A stretch of 64,000 nucleotides of DNA from Alcaligenaceae bacterium CGII-47 (lineage in GTDB: Bacteria > Pseudomonadota > Gammaproteobacteria > Burkholderiales > Burkholderiaceae_B). The position numbers and the translations under genes were made by a program. Location: assembly GCA_019166125.1 (NCBI GenBank), contig JAHTBO010000005.1, positions 1 to 64,000 of the forward strand, given 5' to 3'. The first letter of the stretch is position 1, and each line of letters opens with the position of its first letter. This document shows, in pieces, positions 16,179-26,795 of the stretch. The notes beneath the pieces were generated by a model. It saw only the letters and a list, made by a program, of their open reading frames with translations. It was not told where the DNA came from and searched no databases.

Positions 16179-16406
16179 ATGCGAATTAAAACCTTGGGTA
16201 AATTAAGTGCAGTCGCCTTATTGGCGATGACGATGGCAGGATGCTCGTCTTGGGACAACATGAGTCACCGGCAAAAGGCGGCGGTGACAGGCGCTGGAAT
16301 CGGCGGCGTGGCCGGTGCAGTCGTCACGGGCGGTGGTGTGCTGGGTACAGTCGGCGGCGCGGCCATCGGCGGGGTAATCGGTGACCAGGTCGGCAAGAAC
16401 AAATAG
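16179..16406 (+). CDS. Glycine-zipper outer-membrane lipoprotein (OsmB-like)
   Basis: This 75-aa protein has a lipoprotein signal peptide ending in a lipobox (AMTMAGC, Cys22). A short polar segment follows, then a Gly-rich hydrophobic repeat (TGAGIGGVAGAVVTGGGVLG and GGAAIGGVIGDQ), the glycine-zipper pattern of OsmB/YmgG-type lipoproteins. ATG 16179 has a good Shine-Dalgarno (GAAGGAGA about 5 bp upstream). An upstream in-frame ATG at 16146 is not supported. It is followed by its own terminator, so it is probably monocistronic. The role in envelope stress is inferred from family only. Confidence 0.88.
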   Translation: MRIKTLGKLSAVALLAMTMAGCSSWDNMSHRQKAAVTGAGIGGVAGAVVTGGGVLGTVGGAAIGGVIGDQVGKNK

Positions 16407-16424
16407 CCGCACGCTCTCTATAAT

Positions 16425-16452
16425 AAAAAAGCGCCTCAACAGGCGCTTTTTT
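16425..16452 (+). terminator. Intrinsic terminator after the lipoprotein gene
   Basis: AAAAAGCGCCT and AGGCGCTTTTT (16426-16436 with 16441-16451) pair around the loop CAAC. The A-run before and T-run after make it potentially bidirectional. Confidence 0.93.
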
Positions 16453-16520
16453 ATTGGCCGATTTGGGGCGCTACATAAGGGTACACTGATTTACTTTTCA
16501 GCAGCCTCCCAAGCGTATCG

Positions 16521-17405
16521 ATGATTATCACCCTGCTCAATATTGTTCTGCCGGTCTTTGCCATCTCGGCGGTGGGCTTTGTCTTTGGTCGTCGGCAGTT
16601 GCGGGTGCCGCAGATGGATTTCATCAATCACGCGAATGTGGTGGTGTTTTGTCCGGCGCTGGTGTTTTCGGCCCTGCTGGATAATCCAGTTAATTTGCTC
16701 CAAGGCTGGCCACTTATCGCCGCTGGTGTGCTGGCGATTTTGCTGCCCGGTCTGCTCCTTGCCTTGATACCCGTCCGAGGTATTTCGCGGCGCGCTTTTT
16801 TAGTGCCCGGGATGTTTCGCAATGCCGGCAATATCGGTATCCCGTTGATGATGTTGGCCTACGGCAAGGGTCTGTTGGGCGATATTGTGATCTTGTTCGT
16901 TTTATCCAATCTCCTGCACTTTTCGCTGGGTATATTTTTACTCTCCAGGGGAACAGGGCGCTGGATGTGGCTTAAAAACCCCAATGTATGGGCGAGCGTG
17001 CTGGGCGTGACGCTGGCCGCCTACCAAGACTGGATCCCGATGTTTTTCCGCACCTCGGTCGAGCTGTTGGGGCAGATTGCAATTCCCTTGATGCTGTTTA
17101 GCCTTGGGGTGCGGCTATCACAGGATCGCGTGACCCAGGTTGGATTCGCGTTCAAGATCAATCTGCTGTATCTATTGGCCGGTGCGTTATGCTTTCCACT
17201 CGTGGTCTGGATGCTGCCGCTTACTGCAGACTGGATGCGTCTGCTGGCCTTGTCGGTGATGCTGCCTCCCGCCGTCCTCAATTATTTGCTGTGCGAGCAA
17301 TACAAGGTCGAGCCCCAGACGGTCGCCAGCATCGTGCTGCTGGGCAACCTCATGTCCGTGGTGACAATTCCCTTGGTGGTCTATCTGACACTCATCTGGA
17401 TATAG
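16521..17405 (+). CDS. AEC-family (auxin efflux carrier-like) transporter
   Basis: This is a 294-aa inner-membrane protein with about ten hydrophobic segments, two halves of five, as expected for AEC/MTR-type permeases. The N-terminal LLNIVLPVFAISAVGFVFGR and the half-repeat motif FVPG-FRNAGNIGIPLMMLAYG (visible as FLVPGMFRNAGNIGIPL), with its second-half counterpart IAIPLMLFSLGVRLS, are family hallmarks. Relatives export small carboxylates such as malate. The substrate here is unknown. It is followed convergently by minE with a 9-bp gap. Confidence 0.88.
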   Translation: MIITLLNIVLPVFAISAVGFVFGRRQLRVPQMDFINHANVVVFCPALVFSALLDNPVNLLQGWPLIAAGVLAILLPGLLLALIPVRGISRRAFLVPGMFRNAGNIGIPLMMLAYGKGLLGDIVILFVLSNLLHFSLGIFLLSRGTGRWMWLKNPNVWASVLGVTLAAYQDWIPMFFRTSVELLGQIAIPLMLFSLGVRLSQDRVTQVGFAFKINLLYLLAGALCFPLVVWMLPLTADWMRLLALSVMLPPAVLNYLLCEQYKVEPQTVASIVLLGNLMSVVTIPLVVYLTLIWI

Positions 17406-17414
17406 GGCCGCAGG

Positions 17415-17684
17415 CTAGGCGCGTGCGGCCGCCTGCTGCGGCATTTCTATCTTGACCTCCAGGACTTCGAGCGAGTTCTGGCGATCAAGGTTTACAGTGA
17501 TGTCCTCGGGGTTGATGTGTACGTATTTAGAGATGACTTCAATGAGCTCTTTCTGTAACTGTGGCAGGAAGTCCGGCGAGGTCCGGCCGCTGCCTCGCTC
17601 GTTGATCAGGATGAGCTGCAAGCGGTCCTTGGCGACGCTGGCGGAGGTCTTTTTGGAGCCGCGTAGAAAGTCGAGAAATGACAT
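17415..17684 (-). CDS. minE: Cell division topological specificity factor MinE
   Basis: This 89-aa protein stimulates MinD ATPase and drives pole-to-pole oscillation of MinCD, keeping the Z-ring at mid-cell. The N-terminal membrane/MinD-binding segment [20 protein letters not shown] and the dimerising C-terminal domain ([40 protein letters not shown]) are complete. ATG 17684 lies one base after the minD stop and has a G-rich Shine-Dalgarno (GGGGGGA) upstream. It is last in glnS-minC-minD-minE. Confidence 0.97.
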   Translation of the reverse strand: MSFLDFLRGSKKTSASVAKDRLQLILINERGSGRTSPDFLPQLQKELIEVISKYVHINPEDITVNLDRQNSLEVLEVKIEMPQQAAARA

Positions 17685-17685
17685 A

Positions 17686-18501
17686 TTATTTCCCCCCAAA
17701 CATGCGCTTGAGAAAGCTTGGTTTTTCGTAATCCACAAAGCGTAGCGGCACCTCCTCGCCCAGGTAGCGTGAGACCACATCCTGGTAGGCCTGGGCGACA
17801 TCGCTTTCGCGGATATGGATGGCAGGCACGCCCTGGTTAGAAGCCTGTAGCACCGTCTCGGACTCTGGGATCACACCAATCAGGCGGATACGTAGAATGT
17901 CTTCAATGTCCTGGAGGGATAGCATCTCGCCATCGGCGACGCGCTTGGCGTTGTAGCGGGTGAGTAGCAGGTGTTCTTTGATGGGGTCTTCCCCGCGTTC
18001 AGCCCGACGGGATTTTGCCGACAGAATCCCCAGAATACGATCCGAATCCCGAACCGAGGACACCTCAGGGTTGGTTACTACGAGCGCATCATCGGCAAAA
18101 TAAGAGGCCATGAGCGCGCCGGTCTCGATCCCTGCGGGTGAATCGCAGACGATATATTCAAAATCCATGGCGGCCAGGTCATTCAAGACCTTTTCCACGC
18201 CCTCGCGCGTGAGTGCATCTTTATCGCGTGTCTGGGAGGCCGGCAGGATATAGAGGCTCTCGAGTTGCTTGTCGCGAATCAAGGCCTGGTTCAGCGTTGC
18301 CTCGCCCTGGATCACATTGACAAAGTCGTAGACGACACGTCGCTCGCAACCCATGATGAGATCCAGGTTGCGTAAGCCAACGTCGAAGTCAATGACAGCG
18401 GTCTTGTGGCCACGCATGGCCAGGCCTGCAGAAAAGCTCGCGCTGGTGGTCGTTTTGCCCACCCCGCCTTTGCCGGAGGTCACTACAACTATTCGCGCCA
18501 T
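17686..18501 (-). CDS. minD: Septum site-determining ATPase MinD
   Basis: This 271-aa deviant Walker-type ATPase binds the membrane and recruits Min[21 protein letters not shown] contains the deviant Walker A with the signature lysine. Switch I/II regions [14 protein letters not shown] and [14 protein letters not shown] are present. The amphipathic membrane-targeting C-terminus is visible as [11 protein letters not shown]. Length is standard. It is preceded by minC (93-bp gap) and followed by minE. Confidence 0.98.
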   Translation of the reverse strand: MARIVVVTSGKGGVGKTTTSASFSAGLAMRGHKTAVIDFDVGLRNLDLIMGCERRVVYDFVNVIQGEATLNQALIRDKQLESLYILPASQTRDKDALTREGVEKVLNDLAAMDFEYIVCDSPAGIETGALMASYFADDALVVTNPEVSSVRDSDRILGILSAKSRRAERGEDPIKEHLLLTRYNAKRVADGEMLSLQDIEDILRIRLIGVIPESETVLQASNQGVPAIHIRESDVAQAYQDVVSRYLGEEVPLRFVDYEKPSFLKRMFGGK

Positions 18502-18594
18502 GACGGTGTATTTCCTTATTGTTTAAACTACGTAATCGTAAAGCAAAACGTCAGTCTACAAGGCTGACGGGGTGTATGTGTACGTATCGCCACG

Positions 18595-19434
18595 CTACAA
18601 ATTGCTGGCATGACGTTGTAGGGGGCGGATTTTAAGGGTGCCCCCATCCAGCAAAACCTGCGCGGGCTGATTATGCACATTATCGGGTAGCGCGGTTTCG
18701 ACGACGCGATAGACGCCGGCGATCGCCAAGAGTTCGGGATCCATTTGGGTGGTTAGAATCATGGCCTGTGTATCACCGCGTGCGCCCGCCATCGCCTTAC
18801 CGCGCAGCGGTCCGTAGATGTGGATATTGCCGTCGGCGATGACTTCGGCGCCCTGGCTGACCATGCCGATGACGATCAGATCGGTCCCCTTGGCGTAAAT
18901 GCGCTGGCCCGAGCGCAGCGGATGGCGAATCACCATGGCTGCAGGCGCTGGGCTGGGCTCGGCAGCGGGCTCTGGCGGACTGACTGCGCTTGGAGGAGTA
19001 GCGGTGCTGACGGCAGCGCTGGTGGCGGCAGTGGGCAAGGGGGGCGGGATATCCTGCGAGGGCGCGGGGGCTTTGCGCACAGGCGCAGCAGAGATATCCA
19101 CGGCGGCCAGGCCGTGCGCCTGTGCGTCAGCAAGCACCGCACCCTGGGCGGTGACGCCGATCGGGTGCAGGTGATGGATGCGCAAGGTGTCGAGCAGCAT
19201 CGCCCAGTCCGGAGACTGGGTAAGCGCCTGCGCGTCGATGACAATCGGTTCATGTTCATAGAACGCGCCGGCTTCGGTCATGCGGCGCGTGAGCGCGGCG
19301 AGCAGGGTGCTGGTGTCATGGGTATGCAGGACGACACGCAAGGCATAGAGTGTTGCGCTCTTGAAGTCCAGCGCGATGTCAGGAGTGGGGGTAGGGGATG
19401 AACTCACAATGGATCCAGTCAGCCGATGAGCCAT
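18595..19434 (-). CDS. minC: Septum formation inhibitor MinC
   Basis: This 279-aa MinC has an N-terminal FtsZ-inhibiting domain ([18 protein letters not shown] through about residue 115). A long Pro/Ala-rich linker follows (about 117-175, longer than in E. coli), then the beta-helical C-terminal dimer/MinD-binding domain ([40 protein letters not shown]). The ATG at 19434 overlaps the glnS stop as TGATG, so translation is probably coupled. A start nearer the conserved ALDFKS segment cannot be excluded. Confidence 0.95.
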   Translation of the reverse strand: MAHRLTGSIVSSSPTPTPDIALDFKSATLYALRVVLHTHDTSTLLAALTRRMTEAGAFYEHEPIVIDAQALTQSPDWAMLLDTLRIHHLHPIGVTAQGAVLADAQAHGLAAVDISAAPVRKAPAPSQDIPPPLPTAATSAAVSTATPPSAVSPPEPAAEPSPAPAAMVIRHPLRSGQRIYAKGTDLIVIGMVSQGAEVIADGNIHIYGPLRGKAMAGARGDTQAMILTTQMDPELLAIAGVYRVVETALPDNVHNQPAQVLLDGGTLKIRPLQRHASNL

Positions 19435-21191
19435 CAGGCCCAGGAATCGCGCAGGGTGATGGCGCGGTTGATGATGGGCCGGTCAACGCGGGAGTCAATG
19501 CGGTCGGCAACGAAATAGCCAAGCCGTTCAAACTGCCAAGTGGCGCCTGGACTGGCCTGGGTGCCGGGCTCTAGCCAGCCCTGGACGGTGTGACACGAGT
19601 GCGGATTGATGGCGGCGAGAAAGTCCTGATCGCCTGCATCGGGATGAGCCACTGAAAACAGCCGATCATACAGGCGGATCTCGGCAGCAAGCGCATGGGC
19701 GGTACTGATCCAGGTAATCGTGCCCTTGACCTTGACCGCGTTGGCACCCGGCGTACCGCTCTTGGTGTCGGGCAGGTATTCAGCCTGGACTTCGATGATA
19801 TTGCCCTGCTCATCCTTGGTGCAGCCCGTGCAGCGCACGATATAACCGTATTTCAGTCGTACCAGGTTGCCAGGGTAGAGACGGAAGTATTTCCGCTGTG
19901 GTTCTTCTTGGAAGTCTTCGCGCTCAATCCATAGCTCTCGGGTAAAGGGGAAATTGCGCTGGGCACCATCTGGCTCGTGCGGATTGACGGGAGCCACACA
20001 TGGCTCGATTTGATCGTCAGGAAAATTGGTGATGACCAGGCGTAGCGGATCAAGGACGGCAACCGCACGCGGCGCACTTGGGTCCAGATCATCGCGCAAG
20101 GCTTGTTCGAGGATGCTGTAGTCAATGCGCGAGTCAGCCTTAGAGACCCCCAGGCGATCGCAAAACAGACGGATCGATGCCGGGGTATAGCCGCGTCGGC
20201 GCAGGCCTGCGAGCGTAGGCAGGCGCGGATCGTCCCAGCCTTGGACGTGGCCTTCGTCGACCAATTGACGCAGCTTGCGCTTGCTGGTGACGACATAGCT
20301 TAAGTTCAGGCGCGCAAACTCATACTGGCGAGGCAGGGGCGGCGCTAGTTGGCCAAGCTCCATGAGGCGCGCCAGGATCCAGTCATAGTACGGGCGCTGA
20401 TCCTCGAACTCTAGTGTACAGATGCTGTGTGTGATGCCTTCGAGTGCATCCTCGACGGGGTGCGCCCAACTGTACATGGGATAGATGCACCAGTCATCGC
20501 CCGTGCGATGATGGGTTGCGTGGCGGATGCGATAGAGCACCGGATCGCGCATATTGATATTGGGTGAGGCCATATCGATGCGTGCACGCAACGCCATGCT
20601 GCCGTCAGGGTGTTCGCCCGCGCGCATGGCGCGCAATAAGCCGAGCGATTCATCGGCAGGGCGATCACGCCATGGTGAATTGCTGCCTGCCTGGGTCAGG
20701 GTGCCGCGCATTTGGCGCATTTCTTCGGCACTTTGCTCATCGACATACGCATAGCCGGCCGTGATCAATGCCTCGGCAAACTGGTACATGACCTCGAAAT
20801 AATCGCTGGCGTAGTAGCAGTTCGTCTCTGTGCCATAGGTCCAGTCAAATCCCAGCCAATGCACCATCTCGATGATGGCTTGTACGTATTCATCTTCCTC
20901 TTTTTCCGGATTGGTGTCGTCAAAACGTAGATGACAGGCACCCTGGTAGTCGCGTGCCAGACCAAAGTTCAGGCAGATGCTCTTGGCGTGGCCGATATGC
21001 AAGTAGCCATTGGGTTCAGGCGGAAAACGTGTCCGTATGCGTGCCGGATCAAGCGTCCCCTGCTGTCGTACGGATGCGGGCCCTGGGCGGCCCGCCCATA
21101 GGCGCTGGGCATAGCGGCCTGACTTCAGGTCGTTATCGATGATCGTGCGCAGAAAGTTTGAAACGATGGGGGCGTCGGAATCGGTGCTCAT
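19434..21191 (-). CDS. glnS: Glutaminyl-tRNA synthetase
   Basis: This 585-aa class Ic synthetase charges tRNA-Gln. The HIGH-type motif is in [30 protein letters not shown] follows, and the KMSKS-equivalent is [12 protein letters not shown]. Two anticodon-binding beta-barrels make up the C-terminal third. I chose ATG 21191 ([20 protein letters not shown]) because it gives the typical N-terminus. The open frame extends upstream but without family sequence or a ribosome binding site. It heads the run with minCDE and diverges from the cydA-like gene. Confidence 0.97.
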   Translation of the reverse strand: MSTDSDAPIVSNFLRTIIDNDLKSGRYAQRLWAGRPGPASVRQQGTLDPARIRTRFPPEPNGYLHIGHAKSICLNFGLARDYQGACHLRFDDTNPEKEEDEYVQAIIEMVHWLGFDWTYGTETNCYYASDYFEVMYQFAEALITAGYAYVDEQSAEEMRQMRGTLTQAGSNSPWRDRPADESLGLLRAMRAGEHPDGSMALRARIDMASPNINMRDPVLYRIRHATHHRTGDDWCIYPMYSWAHPVEDALEGITHSICTLEFEDQRPYYDWILARLMELGQLAPPLPRQYEFARLNLSYVVTSKRKLRQLVDEGHVQGWDDPRLPTLAGLRRRGYTPASIRLFCDRLGVSKADSRIDYSILEQALRDDLDPSAPRAVAVLDPLRLVITNFPDDQIEPCVAPVNPHEPDGAQRNFPFTRELWIEREDFQEEPQRKYFRLYPGNLVRLKYGYIVRCTGCTKDEQGNIIEVQAEYLPDTKSGTPGANAVKVKGTITWISTAHALAAEIRLYDRLFSVAHPDAGDQDFLAAINPHSCHTVQGWLEPGTQASPGATWQFERLGYFVADRIDSRVDRPIINRAITLRDSWA

Positions 21192-21303
21192 ACTTGGGGT
21201 GGGTGGCTCTGGCGTGTGGAAGTTAACATTTTGCCATGTTCCTTGGGCGCTGCTGACAGCAGATGGGCACAAATGATGAACTGGCTCTAAACTAGCGCTC
21301 ATT

Positions 21304-22644
21304 ATGACGCAATCAGCACTGTACTTGTCGCTGACCCAGTTTTTCATGAGCCTGGGCTTCTTGCTGGTTTTTCTGGCGACCGAGTTGGGTCTGGCCTGGG
21401 CATTGTTGTATTTCCGAATTCGTGCGCGTCGTGGCGCAAGCTTGCCATGGATGCTGGCATACCGATTCTGGGTGCGTGTGTTTGCACTTGCACTGACCCT
21501 CAGCTTTGCTTCCAGCATTCCTTTGGTGTTTCAGTTAGGAACACTGTGGCCGCAATTAATGGCAAAGATCGGTGAGGTGGCCGGGCCGTTGGTGGCAGCA
21601 GCGGTGCTGTCGGCGTTTGTCTTCAAGTCCTGTTTTCTGGGCGCGATGCTCTACGGCCAGCGCAAGTTCTCGGACGCCGTGCATACCCTGATCGTCTTGA
21701 TGGTGGCGTTGGGCACCACGCTAACCTCTTTTTGGGTGATCGCGTTGATCGCTTGGGCGCAGACGCCGCAGGGCGCAATACTGGTCGATGGGCGCTATCG
21801 CGTACTGAGCTGGGCGTCGATCTTGTCTGCGCCGTCCTTGCCCTATTTGTTTGCTCTTTTTTTTACCGGCGGCTTATTGATGACTGCCGCGCTGATGCTA
21901 GGGGTGACGGTTGCGCGGACGGTAGCGCGCCCCAGCGACGCAGGAGACCGTTGCGTGTATGCGACAAGCCTGTGGTTGCTGCTGGCCGGTATCGTGGCAC
22001 AAGGTGCGCTGGCGGCTGGCCTGGCGCAGCTTATCTTGCCCCTGCAGCCCGCCCGAGCGGCGGCGATTGCACCGCAGTGGCACAGCAGCACACAGGCCAC
22101 GGTGACGCTACTGGCCTGGCCCGATAGCGCAACCCAGTCGAATCGCTGGGCCTGGGGCGGCGAGGGGCTGCAGCCAGACTGGCTGACTCGGGGTCCAGAT
22201 GGGCAATATCAAGGTCTGGATCATTTCTCGGGCATGGCGCCGCCAATTGGGCCCACCTACCTGGCCCTGCGCGTCGTTCTGATAATAGGCGGCTTGCTCG
22301 TGGTCCTGGCCTTGTTCGCGCTATGGCACGGGCGGCGCCAGCGCTACGAGCCCGATGCCTTGTCTGCCGTGTGGCGCGCGATCTTGCGTTCGGCGTTTGG
22401 GCTGGTGTGTATCGTACAACTGGCTGGCCTCGCGCATGGCTTGTGGGGGGCGTTGCCCTATGCGGTGTATGGCACGATGACGCTGCGCGAACTGGGTACG
22501 ACCGAAGACGCGGCTAAGCTTGCGGGGATGACGGTGGCCTATGGCTTGGTCTATGCCTTCTTGCTGATCGGGTTTTGGCGGCTTCTTAGAACCATTACAC
22601 GCTACGGCGTTGTACCGGTGGCGCGACATAGGGGGCGGGCATGA
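21304..22644 (+). CDS. Divergent cytochrome bd subunit I-like membrane protein
   Basis: This 446-aa polytopic protein aligns with CydA over its membrane core. For example VHTLIVLMVALGTTLTSFWV corresponds to the helix before haem ligand H186 in E. coli CydA. By my manual alignment the usual ligands and proton-path acids are replaced: H19 by Leu20, H186 by Leu185, M393 by Val325, E99 by Ala100 and E107 by Lys108. The GRQPW motif is degenerate (WGALPYAVYG) and the long quinol loop is absent, so the protein is shorter than the 522-aa E. coli subunit. Normal bd oxidase activity is therefore doubtful. Its stop overlaps the cydB-like start (ATGA, 22641-22644), supporting a two-subunit complex. Confidence 0.8.
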   Translation: MTQSALYLSLTQFFMSLGFLLVFLATELGLAWALLYFRIRARRGASLPWMLAYRFWVRVFALALTLSFASSIPLVFQLGTLWPQLMAKIGEVAGPLVAAAVLSAFVFKSCFLGAMLYGQRKFSDAVHTLIVLMVALGTTLTSFWVIALIAWAQTPQGAILVDGRYRVLSWASILSAPSLPYLFALFFTGGLLMTAALMLGVTVARTVARPSDAGDRCVYATSLWLLLAGIVAQGALAAGLAQLILPLQPARAAAIAPQWHSSTQATVTLLAWPDSATQSNRWAWGGEGLQPDWLTRGPDGQYQGLDHFSGMAPPIGPTYLALRVVLIIGGLLVVLALFALWHGRRQRYEPDALSAVWRAILRSAFGLVCIVQLAGLAHGLWGALPYAVYGTMTLRELGTTEDAAKLAGMTVAYGLVYAFLLIGFWRLLRTITRYGVVPVARHRGRA

Positions 22645-23690
22645 TTGACTCGCTGGCTGCGGCGATGGGGCTGGGTACTCAGGATCCATCATTCTGGATG
22701 CCTTTGGCCTTTGTTGGGGTATTTTTTGCCATTATGGTGGCGGGCGTGGTGCTGGATGGTTTTGATGTCGGCGTCGGGTGCTTGTCACTCGGTGCGCCAG
22801 CTGCATTACGTCCGCGCATGCTGGCCTTGCTGAGCCCTTGGCGGGACGCCAATGAGTTTTGGTTGTTTTTGGGTGTGGGCTTGTTTGCAGCCGCCTTCCC
22901 CTACGCATGGCCGCAAACACTTGGACAGCTTTATATACCGCTGTCGCTGCTTGCTCTGGGTGCGATGCTGCGCTCGGCATGCTTTGAGTTGCGCCTGCGC
23001 GCACCGCTCGAGCAGCAGGCGCATTGGCAACTGGGTTTTGCTGTAGGTGCCTGGCTGACGGCGTTTTCGCATGGCTTTATGGTCGCACGTATCGCTGTGG
23101 GCTACGAGGACGGGTCGGGCTACACCTGGTTTGCCATCTTGATGGGAGGCTGTGCGATTGCCGCGTATTGCCTGCTGGGTGCCGCCTGGCTGATGATGCG
23201 CGAGGCGGGCGAGTTGCGCGCACGTGCGGTGATGTGGGGGCGTCGCGCCATACGCTGGGCAGCGGTCGGTGCCGTTGGTGTGTCGGTGGTGTTGGATTTC
23301 TCTAATGCAGGCGTGTTCCTCAAGTGGGGGGATGGGTCGCACTGGACGGCGGTGATCCTGGTGTGGGGCGGCCTGCTGGCGTGTTTTGTATTGATCGAGA
23401 TGTGCCTGCAGCGCATGATCAACAACAGCTATCGCACCGCAGCATTACCGTTTCTGCTGACCCTGGCGGTTTTTCTGATTGTGCTCGGGGGGCTGGCGTA
23501 TAGCTTCTTTCCCTATCTGGTGCTCGATGATGTCACCCTATGGGATGCGGCGGCGCCGGTCGAGACGCTGCGTCTGGGCTTGTCCGCAACCGTGATTGCG
23601 CTGCCGGTCGCTTTGATCTTCAATATATGGGTGTATTGGCGCATGTTTGGCCGTTCCCGGCCCCTGGTGCCGCCAAAATACATGGGGTGA
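22641..23690 (+). CDS. Cytochrome bd subunit II-like membrane protein
   Basis: This 349-aa polytopic protein of the CydB family has the conserved N-terminal [11 protein letters not shown] (residues about 37-46), followed by [20 protein letters not shown]. The central [19 protein letters not shown] and the C-terminal [17 protein letters not shown] are CydB-like. Its start overlaps the subunit I-like stop, so the two are co-translated. No CydX-like small ORF and no cydCD genes follow; recQ starts 46 bp downstream. Because its partner lacks haem ligands in my alignment, a role other than oxygen reduction should be considered. Confidence 0.82.
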   Translation: MIDSLAAAMGLGTQDPSFWMPLAFVGVFFAIMVAGVVLDGFDVGVGCLSLGAPAALRPRMLALLSPWRDANEFWLFLGVGLFAAAFPYAWPQTLGQLYIPLSLLALGAMLRSACFELRLRAPLEQQAHWQLGFAVGAWLTAFSHGFMVARIAVGYEDGSGYTWFAILMGGCAIAAYCLLGAAWLMMREAGELRARAVMWGRRAIRWAAVGAVGVSVVLDFSNAGVFLKWGDGSHWTAVILVWGGLLACFVLIEMCLQRMINNSYRTAALPFLLTLAVFLIVLGGLAYSFFPYLVLDDVTLWDAAAPVETLRLGLSATVIALPVALIFNIWVYWRMFGRSRPLVPPKYMG

Positions 23691-23736
23691 GGGCGACTAT
23701 GATAGAGTCTTCGATGCCCCCCCTGACTACCAAGAC

Positions 23737-25563
23737 ATGAGTTTGACCCCACTGAAAACCCTGCAGCAGATATTTGGCTATGAATCCTTTCGGGGTGTTC
23801 AGGCAGATATTATCGAGCATGTTGTGGCGGGTGGCGACGCGCTGGTGCTGATGCCTACGGGGGGTGGCAAATCTCTGTGCTACCAGATTCCAGCCATTGT
23901 GCGCGCGGGGACGGGGATCGTGGTCTCGCCGCTGATTGCTTTGATGCAGGATCAGGTCGACGCCTTGCTCGAGCTAGGGGTGCGCGCCGCCTTTTTGAAT
24001 TCGACACAGGATCGCGCCGAGTCGCTGCGTGTCGAGCAGGCCTACCAGGCGGGCGAGCTGGATCTGCTCTATGTCGCACCCGAGCGCCTGCTGACGCCGC
24101 GTTGTATGGAATTGATCTCGCGCGGCAAGATCGCGTTGTTTGCCATTGATGAGGCGCATTGTGTCTCGCAATGGGGACATGATTTTCGGCCTGAGTACCT
24201 GGGTTTGTCGGTGCTCTCCGAGCGCTGGCCGCAGGTGCCGCGTATCGCGCTGACGGCGACCGCCACGGCCGAAACCCGGGCCGAGATCGCAACGCGCCTG
24301 GCGCTCGACGCAGCGCCCCATTTTGTAGCGGGCTTTGATCGGCCCAATATCTGTTATCGCATCATCGAAAAAAACGAGGTGCGCCGCCAGCTCCTGGCAT
24401 TTATCCGCGCTGAGCATACGGGTGATTGCGGCATCGTTTATGCCTTGTCGCGCTCCCGCGTCGAGGATACTGCCGCTTTCTTATCCAAGAACGGGATCGA
24501 GGCGCTGCCCTATCATGCCGGGCTGGATACGGCGACCCGGGCGAGGAATCAGTCGCGCTTTCTGCGCGAGGATGGCCTGGTGATGGTGGCGACAATCGCC
24601 TTTGGTATGGGGGTGAATAAGCCCGATGTGCGCTTTGTCGCGCATATCGATCTGCCCAAATCGGTCGAAGGCTATTACCAGGAGACGGGGCGTGCCGGAC
24701 GTGATGGCCTGCCGGCGACAGCCTGGCTTGCCTATGGTTTGCAGGATGTCGTGCAGCAGCGCCGCATGATCGACGGCTCTGAGGGCGATCAGGTCTATCA
24801 GCGGCGGCTGCTCCAGCAGCTCGATGCCATGCTGGGTTTATGCGAGACCGTCTCATGTCGCCGTAAAAACCTCCTGGCCTATTTTGGTCAGACGATCGAG
24901 CCTTGCGGCAATTGCGATACCTGCCTAGAGCCTCCTGAAGCCTGGGATGGCACGGTGGCTGCCCAAAAGATTCTCTCTGCCATTTACAGGTTATGGCGTG
25001 AGCGCGGCCAACGCTTTGGGGCGGGGCATATTATCGATGTCCTGCGCGGCCAGAGCACCGAGCGCGTCCGTCAGTATGATCACCTGAGCCTGAGTGTGTT
25101 TGGGATCGGCGCAGATTTATCTGTTGCAGCATGGCGCGGGGTGCTGCGCCAATTGTTGGCGCTGGGCCTGGTGACGGTCGATCTGGAAGGTTACGGCACG
25201 CTGGCGCTGACGGAGTCCAGCCGTTCCGTACTGAAGGGCGAGCAGACCTTGATGTTTAAGCGTCACCGGGAGGCGCCGCCTCGCGCCGCAGGGCGTCGCA
25301 GTACCCAGGATCCAGCCATTACGCTGCCGCCCGACGTGCAGCAGCTCTTTGATGGCTTGCGTGGCTGGCGCTCGGGCGTGGCGCACAGTCATGGCGTGCC
25401 CGCTTATGTGATTTTTCATGATGCAACGCTGCGTGAAATCGCACGTATTCGGCCCCAAACCATGGATGAGCTAGCAGGGATAAGCGGTGTGGGTGTGCGC
25501 AAGCTTGAAGCCTACGGCGCAGATATTCTGGCTTGTGTGGGTGCCCAGACGTCTGTCGCTTAA
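23737..25563 (+). CDS. recQ: ATP-dependent DNA helicase RecQ
   Basis: This 608-aa 3'-5' helicase of the RecF pathway shows Walker [23 protein letters not shown] in [34 protein letters not shown] and the motif VI region [15 protein letters not shown]. It has the RecQ-C-terminal zinc site ([12 protein letters not shown] with CGNCDTC), the winged-helix domain and a C-terminal HRDC domain ([20 protein letters not shown]). ATG 23737 ([20 protein letters not shown]) gives the standard length. It follows the cydB-like gene and converges on ruvB. Confidence 0.97.
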   Translation: MSLTPLKTLQQIFGYESFRGVQADIIEHVVAGGDALVLMPTGGGKSLCYQIPAIVRAGTGIVVSPLIALMQDQVDALLELGVRAAFLNSTQDRAESLRVEQAYQAGELDLLYVAPERLLTPRCMELISRGKIALFAIDEAHCVSQWGHDFRPEYLGLSVLSERWPQVPRIALTATATAETRAEIATRLALDAAPHFVAGFDRPNICYRIIEKNEVRRQLLAFIRAEHTGDCGIVYALSRSRVEDTAAFLSKNGIEALPYHAGLDTATRARNQSRFLREDGLVMVATIAFGMGVNKPDVRFVAHIDLPKSVEGYYQETGRAGRDGLPATAWLAYGLQDVVQQRRMIDGSEGDQVYQRRLLQQLDAMLGLCETVSCRRKNLLAYFGQTIEPCGNCDTCLEPPEAWDGTVAAQKILSAIYRLWRERGQRFGAGHIIDVLRGQSTERVRQYDHLSLSVFGIGADLSVAAWRGVLRQLLALGLVTVDLEGYGTLALTESSRSVLKGEQTLMFKRHREAPPRAAGRRSTQDPAITLPPDVQQLFDGLRGWRSGVAHSHGVPAYVIFHDATLREIARIRPQTMDELAGISGVGVRKLEAYGADILACVGAQTSVA

Positions 25564-25600
25564 TGGCTGATCATGACGAGCAACAATCCTCGGCGCGGGC

Positions 25601-26665
25601 TCAGTCCAGCAGGTCTGGCGTTGTGCCTGAGCCAGGCGGTTTTAGGCCCAGGTGATGCCAGCTGCGCTGGGTGGCCGTGCGTCCGCGCGGCGTGCGCTGG
25701 AGGTAGCCGTGTTGGATCAGGTAGGGCTCGATGACATCCTCGATGGTGTCGCGCTCTTCGCCAATGGCGGCCGCCAAGCTATCAACGCCGACTGGCCCGC
25801 CGTCGAATTTGTGGATAATGGCTTCCAGGAGTTTGCGATCCATGAGGTCCAGACCCTGGGGGTCGACCTCTAGCATCGAGAGCGCGGCATGGGCGGTGGC
25901 AGCATCGATCTGCCCATCAGCCTTGACCTCGGCATAATCACGCACGCGGCGCAACAGCCGGTTAGCGATACGTGGTGTCCCGCGCGAGCGTTTTGCGATC
26001 TCGACGGCGCCCTCCTCGGTCGTATGTGCCTGGAGCAGGTCTGCGCTGCGACGGACGATATGGGTGAGGTCCTCGGCGTTGTAGAACTCTAGGCGTGAGA
26101 CGATTCCGAACCGGTCGCGTAGCGGATTTGTCAGCATTCCTGCTCGAGTAGTTGCGCCGACTAACGTAAAGGGTTGCAGATCGATCTTGACGCTGCGTGC
26201 GGCAGGCCCGTCGCCAATCATGATGTCAATTTGAAAGTCTTCGAGCGCCGGGTAGAGGATTTCTTCGACGATAGGCGAGAGGCGGTGTATTTCGTCGATA
26301 AACAAGACGTCGTTGCGTTCGAGATTGGTGAGCATGGCGGCCAGGTCGCCTGGACGCTCTAGCACGGGTCCGGAGGTCTGGCGCATTTGTACGCCCATCT
26401 CGTGGGCAATAATGTGGGCGAGGGTGGTTTTGCCCAAGCCTGGCGGGCCAAATAACAGGACGTGATCAAGCGATTCGTGGCGGTTACGCGCAGCGGTGAT
26501 GAAGATCTCTAGCTGCTCGCGCACGCGCGGCTGTCCGACGTAATCCTGGAGGGTGCGCGGACGTAGGGCGCGCTCGATAGAGTCCTCGTTCGGTGAGGCG
26601 ACGTGAGGCGTGACAATGCGCGACTCGAGCTCGGGGCCGGATAGGGAATCGGGATGGATGGCCAT
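25601..26665 (-). CDS. ruvB: Holliday junction branch migration ATPase RuvB
   Basis: This 354-aa AAA+ motor of the RuvAB complex shows Walker [21 protein letters not shown], Walker [13 protein letters not shown], sensor and arginine-finger region [20 protein letters not shown], and a C-terminal winged helix ending in [21 protein letters not shown] 26665 was chosen over an ATG at 26707 because the latter would read through the LexA-type operator at 26675-26690. It is separated from ruvA by 746 bp of repeat DNA, whereas ruvA and ruvB are usually adjacent. Confidence 0.97.
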   Translation of the reverse strand: MAIHPDSLSGPELESRIVTPHVASPNEDSIERALRPRTLQDYVGQPRVREQLEIFITAARNRHESLDHVLLFGPPGLGKTTLAHIIAHEMGVQMRQTSGPVLERPGDLAAMLTNLERNDVLFIDEIHRLSPIVEEILYPALEDFQIDIMIGDGPAARSVKIDLQPFTLVGATTRAGMLTNPLRDRFGIVSRLEFYNAEDLTHIVRRSADLLQAHTTEEGAVEIAKRSRGTPRIANRLLRRVRDYAEVKADGQIDAATAHAALSMLEVDPQGLDLMDRKLLEAIIHKFDGGPVGVDSLAAAIGEERDTIEDVIEPYLIQHGYLQRTPRGRTATQRSWHHLGLKPPGSGTTPDLLD

Positions 26666-26674
26666 AGGGGAGTG

Positions 26675-26690
26675 CTGGTTCAATATACAG
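26675..26690 (-). promoter_or_regulatory. LexA-type SOS operator upstream of ruvB
   Basis: On the minus strand CTGTATATTGAACCAG fits CTG-N10-CAG with the TACTGTATAT left half of the classical LexA box. It ends 10 bp before the ruvB ATG, where LexA would block initiation. SOS control of ruvAB is well known in enterobacteria. Here the site suggests ruvB has its own SOS promoter. The right half deviates from ACAG, so affinity may be moderate. Confidence 0.7.
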
Positions 26691-26795
26691 TATCCGTATA
26701 CTAACACTGGGGGCTGTGGCTTGCGTTTGTGGATTTGTGATCGGCGCTGAGTGTGGGTGCGTTATTTGTGCTGATCGTAGGCTTTTGATCTGCGC

